This document shows positions 24,801-33,900 of a DNA stretch of 64,000 bases, one piece after another. The notes under the pieces are model-generated. The model was not told the origin of the DNA. It did not search any database and saw only the letters and a program-made list of their open reading frames with translations. How positions within the stretch are numbered: position 1 is the stretch's first letter; every line of letters starts with the position of its first letter. A program made the translations under genes and the position numbers. This DNA comes from Pelmatolapia mariae (lineage: Eukaryota; Chordata; Actinopteri; Cichliformes; Cichlidae): NCBI RefSeq assembly GCF_036321145.2, contig NC_086233.1, forward strand, positions 15,699,501-15,763,500, in the 5' to 3' direction.

Positions 24801-27800
24801 TATTATTATTTTTAATTAAAATGAACATTCTGTATATTTCACATTTGGAAGGTTTGCTAAATAAAAACCACCTACTTTGGCAACATCTTTAACTGATTCT
24901 CCCTCAGCTCCAGGATTTGTAGCTTAGTCAACCTGCAAGCAGGAAAAATCATTGTCATAATTAGTTGATTTTCCCCAAAGGGATATTATGTGAAATGGCT
25001 TTTGAAGCTTAGCGGCCATGATTTTCTCAGCCGGCTTATCTTTCACTAAGCAGCTATGATGTGCAGTTACATGACAGCAAAAAAGTCTGATGTAATCTTC
25101 TCTTGTATAGAACTAGTACTAAAAGGAAGAAATATAAAGATGGAATCAGCACCAGATCACATCACATGTTTTCTGCATTCAGAAGGCTCAACACCAACTT
25201 TTGTGTAAAGTGCAAGTAATGAAAGTGATTAATAATCATGCTGACTTGATGAAACAATCTGTGTAGCCTAACTATTAGGGGTGCAAAAATACACAAAATT
25301 CACGGTTTGGTTCGATATTTTTTCGATAGAAAAAAATGTTCATGCCTTTTTAATTTGTCATTTATTAAAATTATAAATATATATTTTAACTCAAAAGTAC
25401 AGTTTTTAAATTTAATGTTGCTGAAACAACAAAATAATAAAAAAAATAAATCTGATTGTGAAATCACTCATCTTTGGAAAAGAGAGTTTATTACAGAGAA
25501 ATGGCTCTTTCCAAAATAAAAGCTATACTATACGCTTCTTCTGGGATATATTCTCAGCAGCATATTAAACATATCAGGTCCCCATAAGGAGAATCATGTG
25601 CTAAGGGCTGTCTAAATGACTCGGGTAAAGTTTGTAGCGTGCGTGCTTGTTGTTTTTGTCTGCTTCCACTTGTCTTTGCACTAGGATGATGTCGGCGTAA
25701 ATGTGCAGTCATATTTGTTGTGTTCCCACTAGTGCTGTCAGCGTTAATCTTGTTAAAATGACATTAATGCCATAATGCGGCAAGTCTCCGTTAACAAGTT
25801 ACCGCGGATCGCCCCGTGCATGGGGCTGGACGGCGTCAACACGTTAACAAGCTAACTGCGCTAACGCACTAGTTCCCACCAATTGAGCATTGCGTGGCAC
25901 ATCCAACATACTGTTTTACTTTTGTCCATGACGCGTTTACCATCAGGGTCATACTTCACATGAAAACCAAGATAGTTCCAAAGGCCAGATCTGAATGAGG
26001 GTGGGGGAGGTTCAATTTCGGGTAGCGTTGAGGCAGTTGCCATGTTGCAATGAGCTTAACTTCTGTCTCGCTAGCTTGCGCTCAGTGGATCTGCACTCGA
26101 CAGTGCAGCCTAGGCGGAGTAGTCGAACGCAGATCCACTGAGCGCTCAAAAAAGACAGCATCGTCAGAAGAAAAGTTGATAAAATAAATGAAAAATTTTG
26201 TATTGTTCGATACATATGCTTACCGAACCGAAAGCACTGTATCGAAGGGTTCAACATCTATACATGTATTGTTGCACCCCTACTAACTATATATTGAAAA
26301 GTATAGTAAGTAAATGTTAAATAAGATCTTGGGAAAAAAGAAAACAACATGATCATTTTAAATAAAGTGATCATTTTTTAAAGCTGTGTGTTTCTCCAGT
26401 ATGACTTAAATGTAAATGCTAAAGAATTAATGGTAAGCCAGGTCTGAGAGATAAACAGACAAATAGTTCTGTGAATGCTCACTTCATCACTTTTGTGCTG
26501 TTGACATGACATAAGTAGTACTTGGTCCTGGTGCCACACAGCACAAGTGTAGCCCACAGTATGAAACAAAATCACTTCTACTGGGTCATCTTATCGAGCT
26601 AGCATCATTTTGTGTTGCATTTCTGCGGCGTGTTAATGACTTGACTGCATTTAGAAAATTCAAATGTCAGTATCATGACTCCATCAAGTACAGCGTGTGA
26701 CAAACCAGAGAAGAAACCAACCTGCCGAAGCTGGCTGGTAGGAACTCCAGAAAGGCATCGTTCAGGTAGAGCTGCGTCAGACTCAGAAGCTGAGTGAAGC
26801 CTTCAGGGAGCCTGATAACACATGCAAACACAAGAACGCGAATGAGAACACACAGGCAGCCTCGTAAACCTCTGCAAGAACACTAGGAACCCAAACTTTA
26901 TAGGGAACGTTAAACTAAAATGTGTTAGGTGAGGGAAAGCCGAACTCACTTGGATATGGGATTCACGCTGGCTTCTACAATTGCTAGGCCTTTGCAATTT
27001 TTGATGTTCTCTGGAAAGTCCTGGATGCCTGGAGAGAAACAGAAGTCATCAAAAATTATCATCAGCAGGGCAGGAGCACGACTACAAAGCTACATCTGCT
27101 CAGTGCATCTCAGCTGCTTTGTTACTGCTGACACAAAATGAATAACTCCTGTCAAATGAACAAAAGATAAAACATGATGAAAGACATCTTATTTAACACA
27201 AATAAACAACCAGAAAGGTTCTCTGACTGAACAGTGTGTGATCGTGGTATAATAAAAGCAGCTCTGCACCTTTCTTCGCCCTTATTTTTTGTCTTCACTA
27301 AAAAGAGAGAAGAAAAGTGCAGAACTGCATGCGGTTACATAATAAAAGAGCAGGAAACAAAGAGCAAAAACAAAAATAGAAGGTGAGTGATCTTCTATTT
27401 TGAAGTCTGCAACTTCTCACCAAACCTTCACAGCAAGGTGAGCATTGTGACCAAGTCTCACAGTTTATTTCCACCTACTTTCTTTTATGCCCACAACACT
27501 TAGGCTAAAGTGCTTTGTGTGGAAGGATAAGCTCCATTTAATGTAAACACGGGACATGAAGCTCCGGTTCATGAAAATGCCACTACATCTTTAACGTCTG
27601 TTTAATCAAGGCTGCGTTTGCACTCGTTTATAGTCCAACTACCTTTTTAACCTCTCTGTTCCTGAAAGGGTTTTGCCAACTGTGCAAACTTCTTTATGGA
27701 GTCAGGTAGAGAAGCGTATGGACAGTCAGGCTATTTTCCCTAATTTTGGATCTGTACAACACTCATGGATTTAAAATGAAGCAGTCAAGATGCAAATGAA

Positions 27801-30800
27801 TTTTTTGCATTCACCTTTAATAATTTACAGTCCCGCCTTTTACACAGGCCAAAGTAATTGGACAAACTAGCATTATTATAAATGTAATGATTATTACTTA
27901 GATGGGAATCCGTAGCAATCCTTTCCACAGACATCATTAAATGCTGCATGTCCTCCCTCGAGATGCTCTGCCAGGCTTTTGCTGCTTGTTTGTGAGTCTC
28001 TCTGCTTTCAGCTTTGCTTTCACTAAAAAGCATCTCAACTCAGCTGAGGTCATGTGAGTGACTCTGCCATTTAAGAACATTCCCTTTCATTGCCTTAAAA
28101 AAACCTGTGGGTCATTTTTGGGGTTTGGGTCATTATCCATCTGCACTGTAAAGCACCAGCCTTTTAGTCTTGCAGCTTTTCAGCACAGTGTAAGCTATAC
28201 GTTTTAAAAATTCATCCTGTTGCTTCAACAGTCACTTCATCTAGAAACACTAGTGAACCAGTTCCTCTGGCAAACATACATGCCATGTCATTTTGAAAGA
28301 GGATGTAGTATGAGCTCTTCCTTGCCTTTTGTATATGTTTTTTTTTTCTCTTAACATCTTTCTGGTACAAATTTATGAGTTCAGATAATTGGGTATACCA
28401 GAACTTGACAGCCTTTTGTTTCCCTTTCAAATTGGCCTTTCTGTTCCCACACTTGACTTACATTGACCACATCTTGGTCTAGTTAAGAGTTCATATGAAT
28501 AGCTACCAAATGCAAAGTCAAACCCCAGAGTCAGCTCCAGATTTATTTTAAACAATGAGGAAACAATCAGGAACCACACCTGCTGATGGAGCAGCTTACT
28601 GTTCAAATGTCCAACTACTTCTGAGCTGCAACTAATGAAGAGACCGTGTAAAAATGGGTGTAATTACCAGCCAGTTAATGCAATTTTCACTTACATTCAC
28701 ACTTGCTGGGGATTTAAGTTTCGGTGGGAAATCTGTGCCACAGCTATATCATAACCTCTGCTACATCCTAACTAGAAATATAACTACACAACGACTGATT
28801 ACTGCTGTGCATTTCTTGGCTTTTTCTTGGCAGTTTTTGACTTTATTAGTGATCGAATAATGACCATTGCCTCAATATAGGGGGAAAAAAAAATAATAAT
28901 ACCGATCTAAGGACTTATAAACATCAGCAAATTCCTAGAGGGAGACTGCTGAAACTTTCGTAATGTATATTAGTGAATGTACTAAGAAACGGAAAAACAA
29001 GAAGGACAAATATGTTTGCCCCCCAAAACCCGACCGCAACAAAGAGTCCCAGGAAGGAAAAAATGTAATTGTCCAGCACAAGCATAAATATTGGCAACAA
29101 CATCTGCCACTTACTAGGTTACATTGTAGACACTGTAGGATTCCCCACAGAAGTCTAAATCACGCCTTGTGGTCAGTTTTGAAACACCAATTAGCCCAAA
29201 TCCATTCATGTCTTTGGACTGTGGGAGGAAGCTGGTACCCAGAGGAGACACGTACACATGCAGGGAGACATGGACATGTAAACTCCACACAGACTGGTTT
29301 AGAACTCAGGAACTTCTTGTTGTGAGGCAATAGTGCTAACACCACCATGCAGCTCACACACACACACACACACACACGAGTGTGGGTGGCCGTCTGTCTC
29401 TCTGTGTTAATTGCGTGACAGGCTTGACAACCTGTCCAGGGTTGTCAATCTGTCGTACCCCACCTCTCACCCTATAACAGCTGGGATAGGCTCCAGCCCC
29501 GCTTCAATGAATAAATGTAGAAAGTGAATGGACAATTAATGCAATATTTTTGTTACATTCTTTGAATTAAAACTGGAAGTCATCCATTATATTTTTTTAA
29601 AAACTGTCAGGTTTTTTTGTTGTTGTTCATTTGTCCTTGTTTAATATCAGACTTTTGAATTTTTCTACTGCCTAGTACTGGTTTTCCGTAAATTTACAAA
29701 AGTCTACTTTACAAATAATGATTGTGATATGGAGGCTAAAACTGTGTAAATTTATTGCAGATGTATTTGATATAAAAAACTGAATATACATTTTTTTTTT
29801 TTTAAGGGCAGAAATTATTTAAACAGCAGAGTCATCTGACTGATTCGGTGCGCAGCCTCACACACTTTGTACTGCATCTGTTTTTTGTTCTAAATGTCAC
29901 CCTAGAAGAGCACCAAGTGTGTCTGTGGAAAGCTTTCATCAAACAGGCAACATTTAAAAGGCTTCAAGTACAAAGCCCTGTCATGTTCAACAGTCCAAAT
30001 GTTTAATATCAAAGCAGTAAACGTTAAACTTTGACAAATGCCGCTGCTTCCGACTCTACAAAACAGTTGACAATTCACCCTGTAGATATTTTGTTACAGT
30101 GTGTGTGTGTGTGTGAGAGAACCAGCTCAAAGAAGCTTCATATCGCCCTTTCAGTTTTTTCCATTTCACTTGAGAGAGAGTTTCTAGCCGCTTGCAGGTC
30201 TGGGCTTGTCCACTTCTTCTACTGATCATTTTTTTGAGTCATGTTGTGACGTAAACACAGCAAATTAAACATGCTGTGGCATTTCACCTCGTCTCATCTT
30301 TGAAAAAGCAAATCTAAACAAGGCATTAGTGCGTTCATATATCTTCTTGCCGTCATGACAACAAAAAGACAGTTTCGACATTTGAAATTTCAAAGGAAAG
30401 TTTTCAGGCTTTAAAGCAAAAAGGTTCTAAAAAGGAATCATCCTGCTTACTGTTTTTGCTGACATCAAGCTCCCTGAGATTGATGAGGTTTGCGATCGCT
30501 GCTGGCAACACTGTCAGGTCGTTATCTGGCATGCTCAGTCGGTTGAGTAACTGGCAGTTAAACAGTTGCTTGTAGAATGAGGAGGGGTGGAAAAAGAAAA
30601 TATAAACACCATGTGGGTTAACATGTGGTTCACCTATACAGTCTCATGAGAAATGTACAAATGTCCCGACTTTTAATAAAGTTCAACTGTATCCCTCAAA
30701 GACTCCTAGCAACAAAGATGTACACACACTGAAGGTTTCTATACATTACAATGCATGCCTTACTTTAGGCAGCTCCTCGATCTGGTTGGCATCGAGGTAG

Positions 30801-30949
30801 AGTTCTTGCAGGGTCTTCTCAAAGTTAAAGATCTCCTTAGGAACAGTCTCCAGGCTGCAGTGGGAGTAGTCCAGCGATGTTACGATCTCCTCCTCGCCCC
30901 GCAAGCAGCGGCATGGTACCAGACGAACAAACAGGCTCCGCTTGGACAT
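7049..30949 (-). CDS. erbin: erbin (ERBB2-interacting LAP-family scaffold), complete coding span of 25 exons
   Basis: Erbin is an LRR-and-PDZ (LAP) scaffold at basolateral membranes and junctions that binds ERBB2, p120-catenin-type partners and Smad/Ras pathway proteins. Joining 25 minus-strand coding exons with agreeing phases gives 4233 bp, 1410 residues; human erbin is 1412. The N-terminus MSKRSLFVRLVPCRCLRGEE keeps the two cysteines (C13, C15) that match the known palmitoylation sites. About 16 LRRs fill residues 24-400 and are cut into small exons. Residues 402-533 are the LAP-specific segment (ending in the RYPTPYPDELKNMVK block). Residues 534-1319 are Ser/Pro/Asn-rich. The PDZ domain is residues 1320-1410, with carboxylate loop ELGF in PELGFSISGGVGG. 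The start was chosen by the match to the conserved N-terminus. I see no frameshift. LRRC7 (densin) is the nearest alternative, but the end-to-end match and synteny favour erbin. Confidence 0.95.
7251..7325 (-). CDS. erbin: erbin coding exon 24 (PDZ)
   Basis: Residues 1351-1375, GIFVTRVQPEGPASK then ILQPGDKIIQ: central PDZ strands. Acceptor TTTCAG, donor GTACTC, phase 0 on both sides. Confidence 0.93.
7420..7512 (-). CDS. erbin: erbin coding exon 23 (PDZ carboxylate-binding loop)
   Basis: Residues 1320-1350, IRVKVEKNPELGFSISGG then VGGRGNPFRPDDN. ELGF is the ligand-carboxylate loop. Acceptor TTTCAG, donor GTAAAT, phase 0. Confidence 0.93.
8269..8436 (-). CDS. erbin: erbin coding exon 22 (pre-PDZ linker)
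   Basis: Residues 1264-1319. The block PSREQLIDYLMLKV is conserved with human erbin. The donor is GTGAAG after CAAGAG, which joins phase 0 to the PDZ exon; the frame stays open further, so an extended variant is conceivable. Acceptor TTCTTAG. Confidence 0.88.
8603..8659 (-). CDS. erbin: erbin coding exon 21 (19-residue exon)
   Basis: Residues 1245-1263, DDVFGPQGMQNYTLDPARK. It sits where human erbin has a short GIFISGQQNLYSQ-like segment. The acceptor ATCCAG and donor GTAAGT are strong, and 57 bp preserves the frame, so it could be skipped. Confidence 0.75.
10445..10588 (-). CDS. erbin: erbin coding exon 20, candidate 48-residue cassette exon
   Basis: Residues 1197-1244, starting NALSRSYNSNNAPLSW and ending DGQPYGALGFC. 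Acceptor CGTCAG, donor GTGAGT. Exactly 144 bp, phase 0 on both sides, so it can be skipped cleanly. I do not recall this segment from human canonical erbin, hence the cassette suggestion. The protein would be 1362 residues without it. Confidence 0.6.
11070..11191. repeat. (CA/CG)n alternating purine-pyrimidine microsatellite, about 122 bases
   Basis: Mixed CA and CG dinucleotides with few breaks. It lies 42 bases beyond the donor of the large erbin exon (donor 11233-11238). In the transcript sense it is a UG/CG repeat. Such tracts are prone to Z-DNA. Confidence 0.93.
11239..12742 (-). CDS. erbin: erbin coding exon 19 (large central exon)
   Basis: 1504 bp, residues 695-1196, starting QEDENMNQP and ending RHIEAKKMEK. 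It is Ser/Asn/Pro-rich and disordered in character. Conserved blocks include IVRSKSA, PQYNIQY, RPLSARTYSIDVP and ERTMSVSDFNY, all recognisable from human erbin. Acceptor ATTTCAG, donor GTAAAG. Confidence 0.95.
12834..13017 (-). CDS. erbin: erbin coding exon 18
   Basis: Residues 634-695, containing SNQNNSNCSSPSRMSDSVSL, almost identical to human erbin. Donor GTTAGT, acceptor TTAACAG. Confidence 0.92.
13092..13209 (-). CDS. erbin: erbin coding exon 17
   Basis: Residues 595-634: an acidic DSEELSDEEDEMKIAELRPP block, then LIEISINQPKVV, as in human. Acceptor CTTTAG, donor GTAACT. Confidence 0.92.
13297..13479 (-). CDS. erbin: erbin coding exon 16
   Basis: Residues 534-594, weakly conserved, ending MMNHEDTLE like human IVNHDDVFE. 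Acceptor GTGCAG. The donor GTAGTC is weak, and the frame stays open for a few codons past it. Confidence 0.85.
13618..13791 (-). CDS. erbin: erbin coding exon 15 (LAP-specific region, C-terminal part)
   Basis: Residues 476-533, EGNLKRYPTPYPDELKNMVK onward, ending VQDVGVK. Acceptor TTGTAG. The donor GTCAGT is non-consensus at +3 but keeps phase 0 and fits the human exon end. Confidence 0.9.
14059..14180 (-). CDS. erbin: erbin coding exon 14 (LAP-specific region)
   Basis: Residues 435-475, SESFNPTLWEEQRKHRAQVA then FECDEDKDERETPPR, near-identical to human. Donor GTTAGT, acceptor CCACAG. Confidence 0.95.
15472..15571 (-). CDS. erbin: erbin coding exon 13 (LAP-specific region start)
   Basis: Residues 402-435, SKPLIPLQKEEDPETQKTVL then TNYMFPQQ. 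Acceptor CACACAG, donor GTGAGT. Confidence 0.95.
16020..16947 (-). other. Unidentified coding-like relict in erbin intron 13
   Basis: The minus strand has several adjacent open stretches (16714-16947, 16346-16558, 16020-16349) in shifting frames, with unusually protein-like composition. I could not match them to a family. It may be a decayed transposon or retrocopy, or chance. Confidence 0.25.
17007..17076 (-). CDS. erbin: erbin coding exon 12 (last LRR)
   Basis: Residues 378-401, KLKNLPYSFTKLTELTAMWL then SENQ. Acceptor CTTCAG, donor GTAAGA. Confidence 0.94.
17724..17839 (-). CDS. erbin: erbin coding exon 11 (LRR)
   Basis: Residues 340-378, ATVLFLHSNKLESLPEEMGD then MQKLKVINLSNN. Acceptor TTCACAG, donor GTGAGC. 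Confidence 0.94.
17922..18051 (-). CDS. erbin: erbin coding exon 10 (LRR)
   Basis: Residues 296-339, ELDCSFNEIEALPATIGQ then MRTFAADHNFLAQLPPE. Acceptor GCATCAG, donor GTGAGT. Confidence 0.95.
18052..20121. other. erbin intron 9, no gene recognised
   Basis: About 2.1 kb between LRR exons. AT-rich with short homopolymers (A run at 20041-20054). No repeat family or exon was recognised. Confidence 0.6.
20122..20194 (-). CDS. erbin: erbin coding exon 9 (LRR)
   Basis: Residues 272-296, TLKKLTALKVDENQLMYLPD then SIGG. Acceptor TTAAAG, donor GTGAGC. Confidence 0.94.
20590..20830 (+). repeat. 3' end of a dispersed retroelement in erbin intron 8
   Basis: Ends with atttggtgctatataaataa followed by aactgaattgaaat, the typical 3' terminus of a teleost non-LTR repeat. 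The part before it (gttgggctttctccctatta, ttgtagggtctttatc) fits the same consensus in memory. Family not named. Confidence 0.5.
20831..21790. other. erbin intron 8 remainder, no gene recognised
   Basis: AT-rich intronic sequence without recognisable exon or repeat. Confidence 0.5.
21791..21825. repeat. (GT)n microsatellite, 35 bases, next to an erbin splice donor
   Basis: In the transcript sense this is a CA repeat that begins about a dozen bases into the intron after the donor at 21832-21837. Confidence 0.95.
21838..21982 (-). CDS. erbin: erbin coding exon 8 (LRRs)
   Basis: Residues 224-272, GTLKQLVYLDVSKNNLEMVD then CENLQDLLLSNNALTQLPGS. Acceptor GTCCAG, donor GTAAAG. Confidence 0.95.
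22692..22766 (-). CDS. erbin: erbin coding exon 7 (LRR)
   Basis: Residues 199-223, PEVVEWLTGLKELWMDGNKL then TFLPG. Acceptor GTGCAG. The donor GTATCA is weak at +5; phase 0 both sides. Confidence 0.92.
22974..23037 (-). CDS. erbin: erbin coding exon 6 (LRR)
   Basis: Residues 177-198, SMQKLTQLERLDLGSNEFTE then V, almost identical to human. Acceptor ATGCAG, donor GTGAGT. Confidence 0.94.
23038..24875. other. erbin intron 5, no gene recognised
   Basis: About 1.8 kb. Contains A/T homopolymers and a short (AAT)n run at about 24299-24316. No exon seen. Confidence 0.6.
24876..24932 (-). CDS. erbin: erbin coding exon 5 (LRR)
   Basis: Residues 158-177, LTKLQILELRENQLKMLP, identical to human across this stretch. 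Acceptor TTGCAG, donor GTAGGT. Confidence 0.94.
25730..25871. mobile_element. Nested hAT-like MITE, 142 bp, with perfect 8-bp target duplication
   Basis: Begins TAGTGCTGTCAGCGTTAA and ends gcgctaacgcacta, giving short inverted termini TAGTGC/GCACTA. The flanks gttcccac at 25722-25729 and 25872-25879 are identical. It is inserted into the BED-finger codons of the surrounding hAT element. Confidence 0.9.
26078..26145. repeat. 17-bp perfect inverted repeat inside the hAT element
   Basis: Arms gcgctcagtggatctgc (26078-26094) and gcagatccactgagcgc (26129-26145), separated by 34 bases. A subterminal palindrome near the right end of the element. Confidence 0.92.
26722..26811 (-). CDS. erbin: erbin coding exon 4 (LRR)
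   Basis: Residues 128-158, FTQLLSLTQLYLNDAFLEFL then PASFG. Acceptor TATCAG, donor GTTGGT. Confidence 0.94.
26950..27028 (-). CDS. erbin: erbin coding exon 3 (LRR)
   Basis: Residues 102-128, IQDFPENIKNCKGLAIVEAS then VNPIS. Acceptor CTCCAG, donor GTGAGT. Confidence 0.94.
27806..28690 (-). mobile_element. Tc1/mariner-type transposon remnant, second copy, in erbin intron 2
   Basis: The ends pair imperfectly over about 60 bases. Left reads, reverse-complemented, GGCCTGTGTAAAAGGCGGGA, followed by AATTGGACA-type motifs just inside; right has gaccgtgtaaaaatgggtgt. Minus-strand fragments include AAKAWQSISREDMQHLMMSV (transposase C-terminus) and GTGSLVFLDEVTVEATG (a core block). It is heavily deleted and stop-broken. 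Related to the element at about 2759-3930. Confidence 0.75.
29150..29530. repeat. Dispersed teleost repeat containing a (CA)n tract
   Basis: The blocks catgtctttggactgtggga (29208-29227) and ctgggataggctccagcccc (29482-29501) are hallmarks of a very common fish interspersed repeat. A (CA)n run at 29355-29377 separates the two parts. The family name was not established. Confidence 0.6.
30451..30568 (-). CDS. erbin: erbin coding exon 2 (LRR)
   Basis: Residues 63-102, QLFNCQLLNRLSMPDNDLTV then AIANLINLRELDVSKN. Acceptor CTACAAG, donor GTAAGC. Confidence 0.95.
30764..30949 (-). CDS. erbin: erbin coding exon 1 (start codon, palmitoylation cysteines, LRR cap)
   Basis: Residues 1-62, MSKRSLFVRLVPCRCLRGEE then SLDYSHCSLETVPKEIF. 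The ATG follows the acceptor GCCTCAG by one base (exon starts at 30950), so almost all of the 5'UTR is on other exons. Donor GTAAGG. Confidence 0.96.
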
Positions 30950-33900
30950 CCTGAGGCACTATGGAGGGAAAATGGAGAGATAAGGAGGCAGACTGGTGAC
31001 TAGTGCTACTTTCACAATTCACTTCCTGTGTAACACAAGGATGTTGACATTTGATCAACTTTAATGAAATGGAAATGATTAAAAATCACACATTTAATTT
31101 GAATAAGTATGACACAACGAAAAAGCAGCATCAGCCCGTAGTGTAACAATCAAGACTTAAATAGATTAGAAAAATGGATGTGAAACAACGATCATGTTTA
31201 GCTTCTGGTGCAACTTCCACAAATCACTCGCATCATCATTAAAGGGAAATTTCAACATTTGTCAACCTGGGCTCTCACATTTAAATCCAATATGATTATT
31301 AGTCATTATTGTTTCTCACAGTTTCTGATAAAGCACAGAAGTAGAAGGAAGTAGTACCCAGCTGATTTACAATTCTGTTTCTTTCAATAGCCACGGGGCT
31401 GCCGGCTATGTTTACTTTTGGTTGTCTTACTTTAGTCTGCGATATCTGATAAATTTAACCTCCCCGGAAAGCTGTAGGAGGCTGTCTCTTGCTAGTCTGC
31501 AAATCCCATCTCCACATCTGAGGAGGAGGGTAAAACTGTTACAATGGACAAGGCAAACAAACACTGGAATTTAAATGGAAATACTTATTACTAGAGAATT
31601 ACGCTTAAAAATAATAATGCAGCCCAAAATCTGTCCCAAAGCACAGTACACTGTCTGATGTGTAACGGCTCTCCAGGCACTTTTGCAGACGGACCTCTCA
31701 AAGCAGTTGGCAAGCTGCATCATGCACACTCAATACTATTATTTCTTCCAAGGGACTGGGCTGCCAATTTTTTCCTCAAATTTGCATACACTGCACATAA
31801 TCACTGCCAGTGAATCAATCCACACAGATTTTTACTGAACAAAAATAACTTTTATTTTAGGTCTTCAGTAAATATCCTGGAAAAGACGTACTCTTTCTGT
31901 TTACCATTCGGGAAAAGTCCAATTTTCACATCTAACTTTCCATAAATATGCCAAATGTGGCGCTGTTCAATGAAGTGGAGGATATAAATTCAAAAAGTAA
32001 GCCATGAGTCAGCCATTATTTTGGAAATCCTTGTCCTTGACTGGTTTCATGCAAAGCTCTCTACAGCAAAATAAATTGATATCGAGAAGCCAGAAAATCT
32101 TTTCCACTCTCAATGTGGATGAACAGATTAAAAGGTGGATAGGAGCGGTGTTGTTAAGCACTGCTGGGGAGTATGCTGGAAATTAAATGCATGTTTTCTA
32201 TAGATCAAATCTACACAATTTTTCATCAAAGTGCAGTACACACTATGGAATGTGACTTTGGTCAACAGGGGCTTTGTTTGGACCACGCAGAGAATGCGAC
32301 TTTCCCTCCCCCTTGTCTTAATCTGAGTATTGCCATAGAAAATCATCTCAGAATACTTCATCCGCTCTGTATCTTGTCTGGCTGACAGAGCCGCTGAAGT
32401 GTGGTAGACTTTAAATTTTCGTTGCAGGCTATATGTGGGTGAGAGCAAGTATTTCAGTTAGACTTTGCTACAAACAGCAACAGCATATTTATTTTAGGGG
32501 TGATATTGGGCCAATAAAAAGTAAAAGACAGACCTCCTTTTCTAGAGAGTGCAAAGTAGTAGAGACAGCAGTATGATCTACTTGTTTGCCACAGCTTTTG
32601 TGACAATTCAGTCCACAGTTGTCCCAAATGCAGAACCAGTCAGCTATTCTTCCATTTCCCACTCATTAATAATGGCTGCATGTATGCACTCACCCACACT
32701 CACATGAAGTATGCACATGTAAAAGGCTGTCAGCCTCCCACACAATCTTCTCTATGGAAGAGGCCAGCTCATGTATAAGTACTTAGAGTAATCTGGGCCA
32801 TCAGCAGAGGAGACGACAGAGGGCCTGCCTCCATTCAACCCAAGCAAGAAGAAATAAACATATGTATGACGCATGCTATTAAGAGTGGTCAGAGAGGGAG
32901 GAGGGAATGCAGCATGAATTAACAAAGAAGGTGTAGTAATTATGAGTTAATGTAAGGTACGCAAAAAACAAACAAAAAGGTCAGGCAATCAGTGAGACTT
33001 TTTACTTAATACCAGTATTTACAGTATTTGAATTTATGACCACATACCTGAAAAACTTTGTTTTGTATCTTAAACAAAACTATTTTTTTAATGCATCCAG
33101 AGTGTTAGTTATCAGAGCCTAAGAGCTGTACTGCCACGTAAAAACAGTTTTTAATAACACCATTATTCGAAGCAGCGCACCACGTGAAGATGAACAGAAA
33201 TGGACAAGATATGCTGCACTGCAGGGCTGGCTGGCCCAAAGAGTAATCTGGAAAGCAGCACACTAATGAGAACCGTACTGTCTACAACAGATAGGTTTAT
33301 CCACTGACCTACATGTTACGGGACTGATGACTGACCACACTCACCCAACTTCAGTCGATCAGGAGCTTTTGACTTCTTAACTAAGAAAATTCAAGACATG
33401 CAACGGAGATTTCCAGACATGTTAAGCTCTTGGCTGACTGACATTTTCTTTCTTAGCCTACTTATTTCGGCAAAGTACTTGAACCATCGTGCTAGTAAGT
33501 GCTTAGGCTGATGGGATGGAAAAAGGTTAAAAAAAACTAAAAAACCCCACTAGCTATATTTGTTCATAGATGTTCAAACTGTGTGGGTGTGTGTGAATAG
33601 TCAGCATGTGACTTTGCAGGCACACTTTCTGTGCAACAGTAAATGAAACAATCTAGAGGGCAAGCCAGTCACAGAATCCCACTTAGTTCTCCCACTCAGA
33701 GCCAAAAAAAAAAAAACCACTTCCCTGTCACAACCCTCTCCCTGTAACTTAAGTGCCTCCCGGGTCAGTGGTGTTGCTATAGATACTACAGTGAATTGTA
33801 GAAGCAGCTCTCAGACATAAAAAGTCATTCACAAAACACACAGCTGAGCTCACTTATTAACTGCGTATGTGGAACGCGTCTCACTAATAAAATACAGAAA

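Larger units (their letters stand above)
25276..26282 (-). mobile_element. Non-autonomous hAT transposon, 1007 bp, with perfect 8-bp target duplication
   Basis: Terminal inverted repeats start TAGGGGTGCAAAAATACA on the left and, read from the other end, TAGGGGTGCAACAATACA. The 8 bases ctaactat flank both sides exactly (25268-25275 and 26283-26290), as expected for a hAT insertion. The minus strand keeps the start of a BED-finger transposase (ATG at 26041-26043, FRSGLWNYLGFHVKYD, then CWMC). A nested 142-bp element (25730-25871) interrupts that finger, and most of the transposase is missing. It lies in erbin intron 4 and is antisense-neutral to the exons. Confidence 0.92.

Noticed and set aside
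29355..29377. (CA)n tract as a regulatory element
   Set aside because: It lies inside a dispersed repeat and far from any splice site, so no role is claimed.
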